From an uncultured Sphingomonadaceae bacterium (GTDB taxonomy: Bacteria; Pseudomonadota; Alphaproteobacteria; Sphingomonadales; Sphingomonadaceae): a stretch of DNA of 64,000 nucleotides. The stretch spans positions 495,501-559,500 of the forward strand of contig CANNCV010000001.1 in the NCBI GenBank assembly GCA_947503245.1, given 5' to 3'. Shown piece by piece: positions 54,008 through 62,854 of this stretch. The notes under the pieces are model-generated. The model was given only the letters and a program-made list of their open reading frames with translations, was not told where the DNA came from and did not search any database. How positions within the stretch are numbered: the stretch's first letter is position 1; every line of letters starts with the position of its first letter. Position numbers and translations under genes: made by a program.

Positions 54008-55504
54008 TTAGAGCAACATATCTTTTACGACATTGTCGCGGGCAAGGTTGGTCAAAGTGACCGTGACCGGAGGGTTACATTCGGAAATGGGATCAGCAAA
54101 CAGGGTGCGTTCTGCTGGCGGATCAGTTTGCACCAGCAATTTGATGTCGCAGCCAGGTGTCGCAATATCATCCCAAGTTGAACCGATATGGCACCAGCTG
54201 TCAAAACCAACCTGGCAATTTTCTGCGGCACAAGCTGAGTAACGGATGCTCTCGGCAGGCACGGCCCGGAATTCGGGACGCGGATCAGGGGCCCAGCCAA
54301 AGCCTACACCATAACCATAGCTGGTGTCGGGCTCACCTGCCGCATTATATACTTGCACATTATTGGCATTGCAGCGTTCAACGCTGATATCATTGCCCCA
54401 GACGCTAAATCCTGCAGATTGGCGATCCTGCGGGCAATGGGCGAAAATATTGGATACAGCGCAATCGACCAGAGCTATGTTCCAGCCATAAATCTCCAGG
54501 CCTGTCGCTTTGGCTCCCAGATTATAGGGTGGAGGACCATCGACAACATTGTCTGCGATAAAACCACTGCTTTGGGCATCGGCGCAGACAAAAATGGACA
54601 TGCCATGGCAATCGTCCCGGCTGCCTATCATATTGCGAGCCACACAATCAGTGACGCGAATGCCAGCACAGATTGTTGGCATATAGCCGATAACAGTGTG
54701 CCCGCCAGTGCGCAGATTGCCATTAAAAAAGGATTGCAGATTTTCAACTGTACAACCGGTCCAGCTCAGGTCGAGCGAGGCATAACCAGCTATCCCTTGC
54801 ATGGAGCCGTCATAATTGGTGAAGTTGGTGATGGTGCAATCGGTTACTTGCGCGCCCAGCGTGTGCATGAAGACAATACCGCCCGCTACGTCAGACGTGA
54901 CATAGCCATATTGCACTGTGCAGCCTGTTATGGCGGCCTCTGCGCACTCATCAATATATATACCTGCGGCAAAGCAATTGCGCTTATTGATATTGTTGAA
55001 GGTAATGCCGCTGATGAGCACATTATCGACCGTTATATTGTTGATCTTTTGTGCCCAGATGGCGCGAAAACCAGCATTTAACAAAACACCATTGCGCAGG
55101 GTGATATTCTTATAGCTTGTCAGGCCATCACCAACCAGAATGGTTGCAATTTCTGAGTCCAGTGCGACCGGTTCAACCGAAATGCTGTGGCCATTCAGAT
55201 CGATAATAACGTCATCGGCAAGCACGCAAATAGCTGCCCATGCCAAGGGACCGGCGGTCCACTTTATATCGGCAGTAAGACGGTAATGCCCGCTTTGTGT
55301 AATACACAGCCCGTCTGGTCCGATTTCGGATATATCCATATCGGGTGCAGCTTTTTCGCCACCGCCTATGGCCGGGCGGCCATTGCTATGGTCAATCTGA
55401 TGGTAATATCTGTGCGTCGCGACCAGATGGGTCTGTTCGCTGGCGGTTAGTCCGCTTTTGGCAAAAACACGCTGTAATATGGATTGGTGGTCAAAACCTG
55501 TCAT
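54008..55504 (-). CDS. Cytosolic right-handed beta-helix repeat protein
   Basis: A 498-residue protein with no signal peptide. The central part (about residues 95-420) is a parallel beta-helix: VIIDLNGHSISV, NITLRNGVLLNAGFRAIW, NITVDNVLISGITFN, AAITGCTVQYGYV and further N/D/C-rich rungs such as QVTDCTITNFTNYDGS. It has many cysteines (over 15), mostly in the C-T/C-N/C-A turn positions, which suits a reducing compartment. The family (pectate-lyase-like/NosD-like fold) does not give a function. It has an own promoter candidate (-10 TATAGT) and a GAGGGAG ribosome-binding site. It faces the autotransporter gene. Confidence 0.8.
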   Translation of the reverse strand: MTGFDHQSILQRVFAKSGLTASEQTHLVATHRYYHQIDHSNGRPAIGGGEKAAPDMDISEIGPDGLCITQSGHYRLTADIKWTAGPLAWAAICVLADDVIIDLNGHSISVEPVALDSEIATILVGDGLTSYKNITLRNGVLLNAGFRAIWAQKINNITVDNVLISGITFNNINKRNCFAAGIYIDECAEAAITGCTVQYGYVTSDVAGGIVFMHTLGAQVTDCTITNFTNYDGSMQGIAGYASLDLSWTGCTVENLQSFFNGNLRTGGHTVIGYMPTICAGIRVTDCVARNMIGSRDDCHGMSIFVCADAQSSGFIADNVVDGPPPYNLGAKATGLEIYGWNIALVDCAVSNIFAHCPQDRQSAGFSVWGNDISVERCNANNVQVYNAAGEPDTSYGYGVGFGWAPDPRPEFRAVPAESIRYSACAAENCQVGFDSWCHIGSTWDDIATPGCDIKLLVQTDPPAERTLFADPISECNPPVTVTLTNLARDNVVKDMLL

Positions 55505-55600
55505 CGTGAAAACTCCCTCAATAGAAGTTTTCGGCTAGCACTATATATTTTACATATGGTTACTAAAGTATTCACCAATATAGATCACCTGGGATAAAGT

Positions 55601-56977
55601 TTAGCCATCATGCGCCATCACGCCGCTGACCTCTCCCTTTTCATGCAATACCCACTCACCTTGCGCTTCATCTTTGCGCACAATTGTTGGGGTTATGAGA
55701 GCGAGATCCTCGCCCGGTGCAAGATCAAAAAAGTGATAAAGCGGATGGTCTGATTTAACATCGCGCAGATTGTGCCAACGAATATTGGTGTCTGGGCCAG
55801 GGATCAAATACGCTTTGCCTGGCTCTGTCTTGCTTTCGATCAGCCAGAAACGCGCTTGCTGATCTGCAAATATTCTGGAGACATCACTTCTCTTATTAGA
55901 AAAGGCCTGTGCGCCATAATCCTCGCCAAAGCGGTTCCAATCGCCTTTGCCAAGCATATTATATTCACTTACCAGTTTTTCTACAAAGGCAACATCACTG
56001 ACAGGCTGGGCATTGACTGCCCCATGGTTTGCATCACCATTTTGTGTCGCACTGGCCAGTGCATTGTCATCAGCAACATCACCCGGTTTTGTTTCAGACG
56101 GATCGTTCTGGCGCGCGTCTTGGGGAGTACGGATATAAGGCATATAATTGCTGGTCTGGTCAGATGTATCTGTTGTGCCATAGGGCGCAGCAGCTGGCTT
56201 TTGGTCTTCGACTTTCGAAGAATCGCGATTTTTTAGTTTATCAGTGGGCGAAATATCCTGCGCTCCGTCATCCGAAGACGTTGTGCTGGAATGACCGAAT
56301 GCTGTCTTGCTGCCAGCCTTTCGAAGATTGTCCTGTAATTTGGAATTTTCCCTGCGCAATTTCTTGACTTCATTGGCCGTCATCCAATTCCATATGAACA
56401 GCACAACGCTTATCGCGCCGAGTACCATCAACCATATTTGGTAAGAAACACCTGCCAATGTTCCATATTTGTCAGTTAGGACACTCTCGGTGATGATGAA
56501 TGTTTTCTCGATATCTGAACCGCCTGCAGGTGCGGATGTTTCAACAGCTGTGCTGGCCGGTACTTCGCTGCCACCAGGTGTTATAATGGTGTCCTCTAAC
56601 AGGGGGCGATCTACGATTGCCTCAGGAGTCGCTTCTTCGCCCTTTACAGCTAGTGCCCCATCAGTCTCTTGCCCATCTTGGAGCTGATCGTTCTGAAAGG
56701 TTGCACTGGCCAATTGGATCTGCGGCAAACGCATCGAAGTTTCGAGATTTTCAGGACACAGGGTTTCTTTGACCTCTTGGGCAGTCGTCGTGATAATGAT
56801 ATTATCATTCTCATCGATATAACATCGCACATTGGCTGTAGCAGGAAGCGCCGATTTAGCTTCAGGCGTATCACTGCCGAAAAATGATTGATAAGAAAGA
56901 TAAGCAACCGCAATCAGCGCAAGGAGGATGGCGGCTGTCAATATTTTCCCAAGCCAAGATGCGTTGCTGTCTTCCAT
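55601..56977 (-). CDS. Membrane-anchored coiled-coil protein, last gene of the FtsZ-like/SrfB-like operon
   Basis: A 458-residue protein with two membrane segments: residues about 9-30 (LTAAILLALIAVAYLSYQSF) and about 175-197 (IWLMVLGAISVVLFIWNW). The part between is periplasmic by prediction and carries two cysteines. After the second helix comes a short coiled coil (EVKKLRRENSKLQDNLRK), a disordered Ser/Asp/Pro-rich linker and a folded C-terminal domain of about 130 residues (VEKLVSEYNMLGKGDWNRFG onward). No named family. It starts 10 nt after the SrfB-like gene. Confidence 0.75.
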   Translation of the reverse strand: MEDSNASWLGKILTAAILLALIAVAYLSYQSFFGSDTPEAKSALPATANVRCYIDENDNIIITTTAQEVKETLCPENLETSMRLPQIQLASATFQNDQLQDGQETDGALAVKGEEATPEAIVDRPLLEDTIITPGGSEVPASTAVETSAPAGGSDIEKTFIITESVLTDKYGTLAGVSYQIWLMVLGAISVVLFIWNWMTANEVKKLRRENSKLQDNLRKAGSKTAFGHSSTTSSDDGAQDISPTDKLKNRDSSKVEDQKPAAAPYGTTDTSDQTSNYMPYIRTPQDARQNDPSETKPGDVADDNALASATQNGDANHGAVNAQPVSDVAFVEKLVSEYNMLGKGDWNRFGEDYGAQAFSNKRSDVSRIFADQQARFWLIESKTEPGKAYLIPGPDTNIRWHNLRDVKSDHPLYHFFDLAPGEDLALITPTIVRKDEAQGEWVLHEKGEVSGVMAHDG

Positions 56978-56987
56978 TAGCTAGCCC

Positions 56988-59900
56988 CTACCATCTCGGC
57001 TCCCCGGTGCGGATGCGCATTGCTTTTTTGCGCTTATCGACATCTTGACTCAATGTGGCCAAGAGGGTGCGCAATTTGGTGATGAACGGCGGTTCAATAG
57101 AAAGGGTCTCACTATCTTCATCGCTATAGGATTGCCCTAATGTGGTGAGGCCTTGGTCAAATGGTGTTTCAGCCGAGTTTTCAATCTGTCTGGCCAGCAC
57201 GCCATTCTGCCCTTCAATATCAAAATCCCAACCCATGCGCATGCGCAATATATCGAGGAAATTGGTAAATTCCTGCGAGCCCAGATCGTCAAGCTCCATA
57301 TCAGCGCTCAGATCACTGATCGAAGTTGTGGCATCAAGGGTGCGCAGCTCGCCATCAACAAGGACGGTGATCTCCTCACCCAAGGGAATATCATATTTTT
57401 CTGATCTCTTGGCCTTGCGATTGTCCATCCGCTCACACAGCATGCCATTGGCAACTTCATGTTTGGGTTGCGGTGAGAACAGACCGGTGAAGCGGCTATC
57501 AGACGGATTCCATTCGGTGACAGGACGCTCTAACTCTTCATCCTTGGCCAGCGCCACATCGGTAAGAATTTGGACAATTTGGCCCAGATCGCTGTTTGGA
57601 TCATTGGCATCACCCAGATAGCGGAAAAAGCTTGCGCCGCGCCCTGCAAATGCGAGCGTCACATCTTCAAGGTCTTTCGCTTGAATAGTCCCCGCAGCGA
57701 TGCCTGCCCGCAAGGCAAGACCCGTATAATATAGCAGTCCAGCCAAAGCAGTCACCGCAGTATAGCGCAGGCCTTTGCCCATATCGGTACTGCTGACCAT
57801 GGGGTAATTGCGATCCCAACTCATTTCAAAAGAGGGCTGGCTGATCGCCAATTCTATAACATGACGGCCATCAACCGATGAAGGGTTGAATTTTGCCTCT
57901 CGTTGAATGCTGCGCTGGATTTCATCGCCCGCAATTTGGTGTAGAAAATCTGCATTTTGATGCAAGAATGCGGTGAAGAAATGGCCACCGGCAATTTGGA
58001 AAGAACTGCGCCAGATGGTGCGCTGGCGTTTGTACAGCGCAATCTCGGTCGTGCCGCCGCCAATGTCGAGCATCAATATTGTGCGCCCCGCCTGACCCTG
58101 ATGTTTCTGATCGAAAGTAAAGTAGCGCAGTGCCGCCGCGCCCTCTGTCTCGAAAGACAGAAATTCATCTGATGGTTTCGATGTGCCCACAAGGGGGCGC
58201 ATAATATCGGTCCAGGCCAGTTTTGCGGACTCGCGGAAATCCGAAGCCTGACCATAATTCCAAGCCTGTGGATAGGAGAAATGCCAATGGATATTTTCAG
58301 GCAGAAAACCGCGATCAATTGCTTCGGCACAGATCAGCAAGACCAATTGCCGCAGGAAGCGGCGGACCATCCGGCGTACTTCGGGGTCTTTGTCCCATTT
58401 AAGATTAAACACCAGCTGGCCATCAACAGAACGGCCAATGGCATAGGCCAGAGGCAGATCGACATCTTCCGGCATGAAAAACGCATTATCGGTTATGCCG
58501 TGATAAAGGTCATTGGAACTGTCAGAAGCAACGCGGCTGGAGTTTTGGAATTTACGCCGATACATGACCGTCGGGAAGGGTGCCTCGACATCGCTAGCAG
58601 GGAAGAACTCCACACAGTCATAGGCAAATTGTTCAGCATCGGCGACCCGCGCACTGAACGGCCGCGTGACACGCTTGGAGAATTTCACTGGCTCTGCACC
58701 GGCGCCGCTGTCCATATAGACCACGGTATTGGTCGTGCCAAAGTCGATGGCGACATCCAATTCGCCCTGTTGTGCGCTTTGCGTATTTTTCGCTAGCAAC
58801 ATGCAACCAGCAGGGAAGTGCCGGCCATCGCCATCAGGATCAACGGCAAAGAATATAGCATCGGGTGACTGGCCCAGAATATGCTGTTCGCCAATCGCGC
58901 TTTCACTGTCGGTAAAGCGAAAGCGATGCGCGATGGTCTTGTCGCTTTTATCCTTTATCTCACCAGTATCTTTGTCAAAGAAATTGACCTGCTTTTCGAA
59001 AACAAGATCCTTGGACGAACCCATATCGTAGAGCAGACCCATGCCTTTGTCTGACAAGGTGCGCGCCTGTTCATTGACCAACGCTGCCAGGCTTTGCGAA
59101 GACGCTGCAAAACGCGGTGCCATTTCCAATTTGGTGTTGTAGCTGTAGCGCAGGAAGGTCCAGGGCCAGTCATTATTGCCAACATTGGGCCATAGCACAA
59201 TGTCCTCTGGCAATGCCTCTGCCACCACATCTTTGGTCTTGTCATAGTGACGGATGATGACGTGACGGGGCGCGGGCTTTCTAGGGTCGGTGGAAACCAG
59301 TTGTATGGACAGTTTGACTTCCAGACTGTCGCCTCTGTCATCAATGGTCAGCTGATTAGCAATGTTCTCACGGCCAATCAGGAACAGCGCCAAAGGGCTG
59401 ACCGGTAGCAGGAAAGTGCTCCATGCAGGTTTATGCGCCTCGACCCTGCCGTCATTATCGATTTTGACCAGCTTGTCGGTCAGCAAGGCATCTGGTTCGA
59501 CAACCAAATGGCCTTCTTGTCCGGCCTCTTGACGGATTTTGTCGAGCAGATGCGGCGATTGCGCATCAACCAAGGTGTAATTATTCCATATTTTGACGTT
59601 TTGCGGCTGTAAGCCCAAAGTCTTCTCGGCAATTCGGGGGTCCGCCAGCACCACATTTTTGATGATGCCGCCCAAAGCAGGTCCATCTCCATCATGCGCG
59701 CATTCGATAAGTGTCTGCGAAGCATGGCCCGGGGCAATTTCCGGCGGAGAGGCAATGGCATCTATACAGGCATAGAAAGGTGAGGGCAGTTCATCGCTGC
59801 CAGTGGTGAATTTCACATCATAAGGTATGGCGCCCGTTTCGCGGATGCGGTCTGCGCATTCATCAGCGAACAATTTAATCTCATCGCGGATTTGATGCAC

Positions 59901-60578
59901 TGGACCGGTGAGGCCGGGCTCGCGCAATGTCATGAATATGCCTGAGAGATATTGATACAGCGCAACCCATTGCTCGCTGGGCATGCCTTCGCTTTTAAGC
60001 GGATCACGCAAGCCATTACGCAGCCATGGCACACCGGTATTTTCAATCGACCGCGCCCCGCGAGCAGGTGCGGCGAGGCAATTGGGAACCATCAGACCGA
60101 TAGCGCGCGCTTCTTCCGTCTCGAAGACATTTTGCGATGTTTTCTGATAGGTAATTATGCCGATACGCCGCCAATCAGCTTTCGGGCTGAGGCTTTCGCC
60201 GGGTGACAGAGTACGCAGCACATTTCTGAATTTCTGGTTGCCGACGCTATTGTCTTCAAGATCGGTCAGCAGGATGCGGATGATGTAATTGTTGGTGTAG
60301 AATTCGCGCAACGCCAGCAAAGCCAACAGGCCGCGCCATTGGTCACGGGCATCGTCTTTGGCGACATGTTTCGCTTGCGTAAGTGCCTGCGCAAAGAGCA
60401 ATGGGCGCGCCCATGGATCAGGCAGTGATTTCAGGCTGTCAATTTCCACCTGATCTGTAGGCAGACGCAAAGATGAGGCCATATCATCAAGCCGACCGGC
60501 AATTTCCCACTCACCCGCACGATCAGGATCGGGAAAGCTGCTATTGTCGAGTGGCGGAAGATTGTAGACATATTTCAC
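56988..60578 (-). CDS. SrfB-like protein with an actin/Hsp70-type ATPase core
   Basis: A 1196-residue cytosolic protein. The N-terminal 600 residues are unassigned. From about residue 605 the actin/Hsp70 fold is clear: phosphate-1 DVAIDFGTTNTVVYMD (about 607), phosphate-2 ILMLDIGGGTTEIALYK (about 831) and an adenosine-type motif VTLAFAGRGASFFRYLG (about 972). This arrangement matches the SrfB virulence-factor family (PF07520), whose function is unknown. It lies 19 nt after the tubulin-like gene, so both are co-expressed. ATP binding is likely; filament formation is not shown. Confidence 0.83.
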   Translation of the reverse strand: MKYVYNLPPLDNSSFPDPDRAGEWEIAGRLDDMASSLRLPTDQVEIDSLKSLPDPWARPLLFAQALTQAKHVAKDDARDQWRGLLALLALREFYTNNYIIRILLTDLEDNSVGNQKFRNVLRTLSPGESLSPKADWRRIGIITYQKTSQNVFETEEARAIGLMVPNCLAAPARGARSIENTGVPWLRNGLRDPLKSEGMPSEQWVALYQYLSGIFMTLREPGLTGPVHQIRDEIKLFADECADRIRETGAIPYDVKFTTGSDELPSPFYACIDAIASPPEIAPGHASQTLIECAHDGDGPALGGIIKNVVLADPRIAEKTLGLQPQNVKIWNNYTLVDAQSPHLLDKIRQEAGQEGHLVVEPDALLTDKLVKIDNDGRVEAHKPAWSTFLLPVSPLALFLIGRENIANQLTIDDRGDSLEVKLSIQLVSTDPRKPAPRHVIIRHYDKTKDVVAEALPEDIVLWPNVGNNDWPWTFLRYSYNTKLEMAPRFAASSQSLAALVNEQARTLSDKGMGLLYDMGSSKDLVFEKQVNFFDKDTGEIKDKSDKTIAHRFRFTDSESAIGEQHILGQSPDAIFFAVDPDGDGRHFPAGCMLLAKNTQSAQQGELDVAIDFGTTNTVVYMDSGAGAEPVKFSKRVTRPFSARVADAEQFAYDCVEFFPASDVEAPFPTVMYRRKFQNSSRVASDSSNDLYHGITDNAFFMPEDVDLPLAYAIGRSVDGQLVFNLKWDKDPEVRRMVRRFLRQLVLLICAEAIDRGFLPENIHWHFSYPQAWNYGQASDFRESAKLAWTDIMRPLVGTSKPSDEFLSFETEGAAALRYFTFDQKHQGQAGRTILMLDIGGGTTEIALYKRQRTIWRSSFQIAGGHFFTAFLHQNADFLHQIAGDEIQRSIQREAKFNPSSVDGRHVIELAISQPSFEMSWDRNYPMVSSTDMGKGLRYTAVTALAGLLYYTGLALRAGIAAGTIQAKDLEDVTLAFAGRGASFFRYLGDANDPNSDLGQIVQILTDVALAKDEELERPVTEWNPSDSRFTGLFSPQPKHEVANGMLCERMDNRKAKRSEKYDIPLGEEITVLVDGELRTLDATTSISDLSADMELDDLGSQEFTNFLDILRMRMGWDFDIEGQNGVLARQIENSAETPFDQGLTTLGQSYSDEDSETLSIEPPFITKLRTLLATLSQDVDKRKKAMRIRTGEPRW

Positions 60579-60597
60579 AATATTTGTCCTTTGCGCG

Positions 60598-62184
60598 TCA
60601 GTCGTCGCTTATTTCGTGAACAGAGCTATAGGCGTATAGAGCGACGATCATATGCGCCATTTGGCGATGATCCCCTTCAAGGACCAAAGTATCGTCGCTT
60701 AAATTGGAAGCCATGTTGGCCGTGTTGGGCATGGCCTTTTCGCCCTGATCAAATTTCTGGGCAATGCGATCAAAAACAATTTTATATTCTTGTGCCGTCA
60801 AGAATTTTTCGGCCTCTGGGAGGTTGTTCGGATTTTCAAAATCAACCGGACCAACCAGCGCATCGACATTCCATAAGTTAAAACTGAAAGACGGGTCACG
60901 CCGGGCATAGGATTCTATCGCCTGACACCAGATCAGAAAATCGTCGAGAGACGCATTCAGATGTGACAGGGCCGTTGTCGGACTGTCTTTAAGCCAGTCA
61001 ATCTCGTCAAGCTGCTGAACTTTATACCATTTCTGCTTGGTTACGCCCTTGCGGCTATCTTCATCGGCAAAGTTGGAATACCAGAATTTAAAGGCCGCTG
61101 CGAAACGCAGATATTGTGCGATCTTGCCATGAAGTTCACGCGAACCACCGTCACCAATGGCCGGAATATCAGGCCAGTTGATTTGCGGCTTATCTTTCCG
61201 CGCGGATATCTGGATTTCCTGAATATCGTCACTGTCTGGCAGGCGTTCTTTGGTAAAGAAACTTGCCGCTGCGGTTGCTGCCAGCATTTCCGGCAATAGT
61301 GCAGGGTTCAGCTGGTCGCCGCCGCCATCCTGATGGTAATCAAGGCGGAAAAACGGGTCCCAGCCCACAAGATAGAGCTGATTGAAAATGCGCTGCTCGG
61401 TCAACATGCGTTGATAATGGCGCAAGGCTCCGCGGGCCTGAAGCAATTGCTCGTGCGCGCGCGCGACATTTTGGTTCTGGTCATCCGACGGATCGGGAAA
61501 ACCAAAATAGGGCAGCATCAGCGCGCCGCCAATCTCAACATTTTTGGAGATATTGGCTTCGTCCAGATGCTGGCGGATGATCCGCGCTATAGTCGGGAAA
61601 CCAGCAGCGCCTGTACCGCCAAAAACCGAGCCTGCCAAAAGGATGCGGACATGCTGACCCTCGCCAGTGCCCTTTATGGTGTCGGTAATGGTATCCCAGA
61701 AACTGCCGCCATCGCTAGCCCGCGCAGTGATAGCCGCGGCGCCGACATGCGGGCGGCCACGATAACCGCGATCCAGCACCATATTCTGCTCTTCATGCTC
61801 TTCACCTTCACCGGTTCCAAACAATGCATCGAACAGATATTGATCGGCGTTCATGGGGCCAAGGATATTGGATAATGTTGATCCATCCTTATCCGCAGGC
61901 ACCCATTTGCCGTCAGAATCCCCTAATATTTTGAGGTCAGTCGCGAAAATCGGGCATTCAGCATCGCCATCAATACGGTGGGTCGATTCTGTATCACGCC
62001 AGCTTTTGCGGGCGTTGATATAATTGTTCAATACCAGCTGGGCATGGGTAAGATTGCCGCCGCTCTTATCCTGGTCGACAAAACCGACCTGTATTTCGCG
62101 CGGGCCAATGCCGGTGGATGCCAATTGTATGACCGCTTCTACGATCTTGGCTCCTGTGCCGCCTACGCCAATCAAGATATCCAT
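60598..62184 (-). CDS. Tubulin/FtsZ-like GTPase (Tubulin_2 type)
   Basis: A 528-residue protein of the tubulin superfamily. The N-terminus MDILIGVGGTGAKIVEAVIQ is the first nucleotide loop. The phosphate-binding T4 loop is LLAGSVFGGTGAAGFPTIAR (about residue 183), a variant of the GGGTGS signature. These match the FtsZ-like proteins of proteobacteria predicted to act in membrane remodelling rather than the canonical FtsZ. It lies between the membrane protein (69 nt) and the SrfB-like gene (19 nt). GTP binding is inferred from the motifs. Confidence 0.85.
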   Translation of the reverse strand: MDILIGVGGTGAKIVEAVIQLASTGIGPREIQVGFVDQDKSGGNLTHAQLVLNNYINARKSWRDTESTHRIDGDAECPIFATDLKILGDSDGKWVPADKDGSTLSNILGPMNADQYLFDALFGTGEGEEHEEQNMVLDRGYRGRPHVGAAAITARASDGGSFWDTITDTIKGTGEGQHVRILLAGSVFGGTGAAGFPTIARIIRQHLDEANISKNVEIGGALMLPYFGFPDPSDDQNQNVARAHEQLLQARGALRHYQRMLTEQRIFNQLYLVGWDPFFRLDYHQDGGGDQLNPALLPEMLAATAAASFFTKERLPDSDDIQEIQISARKDKPQINWPDIPAIGDGGSRELHGKIAQYLRFAAAFKFWYSNFADEDSRKGVTKQKWYKVQQLDEIDWLKDSPTTALSHLNASLDDFLIWCQAIESYARRDPSFSFNLWNVDALVGPVDFENPNNLPEAEKFLTAQEYKIVFDRIAQKFDQGEKAMPNTANMASNLSDDTLVLEGDHRQMAHMIVALYAYSSVHEISDD

Positions 62185-62253
62185 AAATTTTTCCGTTTCA
62201 TGTCGCTATTGGACATTTGTTTCAGATAAACAGTTCTCATCCATGCCATCGCT

Positions 62254-62829
62254 TTAAAGCGGTAATGATGGCTGCATAATATCCGGCGTTGCGAGCTTAG
62301 TGCCGCCCGCATAGATAAGTGCAGACAATATAATCAAACCTGCTGGCCAACCCCAGGCCAATGCGGGCTGTAATTTTGTCGGCCAAAGACCAAAAAGCTC
62401 AGTAAAATGGGCCAATGCGCCCAATATAATAATCAGAATCAGCATGATGACGATCAATTTCGTCCAATTCGGCCGCAAAGCCTTAAATTCATCTGGTGTG
62501 CTGGCCTTTTCCGCCTCAATCGCTGCCTGAGCAACAAAAGCGATACCAAACAATAAGGGGATTACCATCGCAATGGCATACCAGTTGAGCAGGCTGCCCT
62601 CGGCACGCTCTGCTTCACGTTCCAAAAACTGGTCGAGAGCGACAATATTTTCCTGAATCTGTTCTTCGGTCAGGCCATCGCCATTTTGCTCGGCCAGATT
62701 TTGCTCATAGCGCTCAACAATCTCTGCATTAAGAGATTCGCTGCCGCTAACGGACAAGGATGCCAAAAAGCCAACGGCCAAGGTCACAACCAGCCATAGT
62801 CCGAAATATTTGGCCAAAGCATTTACCAT
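62254..62829 (-). CDS. Four-helix inner-membrane protein of the FtsZ-like/SrfB-like operon
   Basis: A 191-residue protein. Hydrophobic segments occur at about residues 8-28 (YFGLWLVVTLAVGFLASLS), 82-105 (YAIAMVIPLLFGIAFVAQ), 125-145 (LIVIMLILIIILGALAHF) and 160-180 (GWPAGLIILSALIYAGG). Between the first two lies an acidic, helical, Gln/Glu-rich domain (about 50 residues). No family is recognised. It could be the membrane partner of the tubulin- and actin-like proteins encoded downstream. Confidence 0.75.
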   Translation of the reverse strand: MVNALAKYFGLWLVVTLAVGFLASLSVSGSESLNAEIVERYEQNLAEQNGDGLTEEQIQENIVALDQFLEREAERAEGSLLNWYAIAMVIPLLFGIAFVAQAAIEAEKASTPDEFKALRPNWTKLIVIMLILIIILGALAHFTELFGLWPTKLQPALAWGWPAGLIILSALIYAGGTKLATPDIMQPSLPL

Positions 62830-62854
62830 TTACTCTTCTCCGTGATGGTCGGCA

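Noticed and set aside
42644-55504. An integrated genomic island with att sites
   Set aside because: No integrase gene and no second copy of the tRNA 3' end were found, so only the tRNA-adjacent position is reported.
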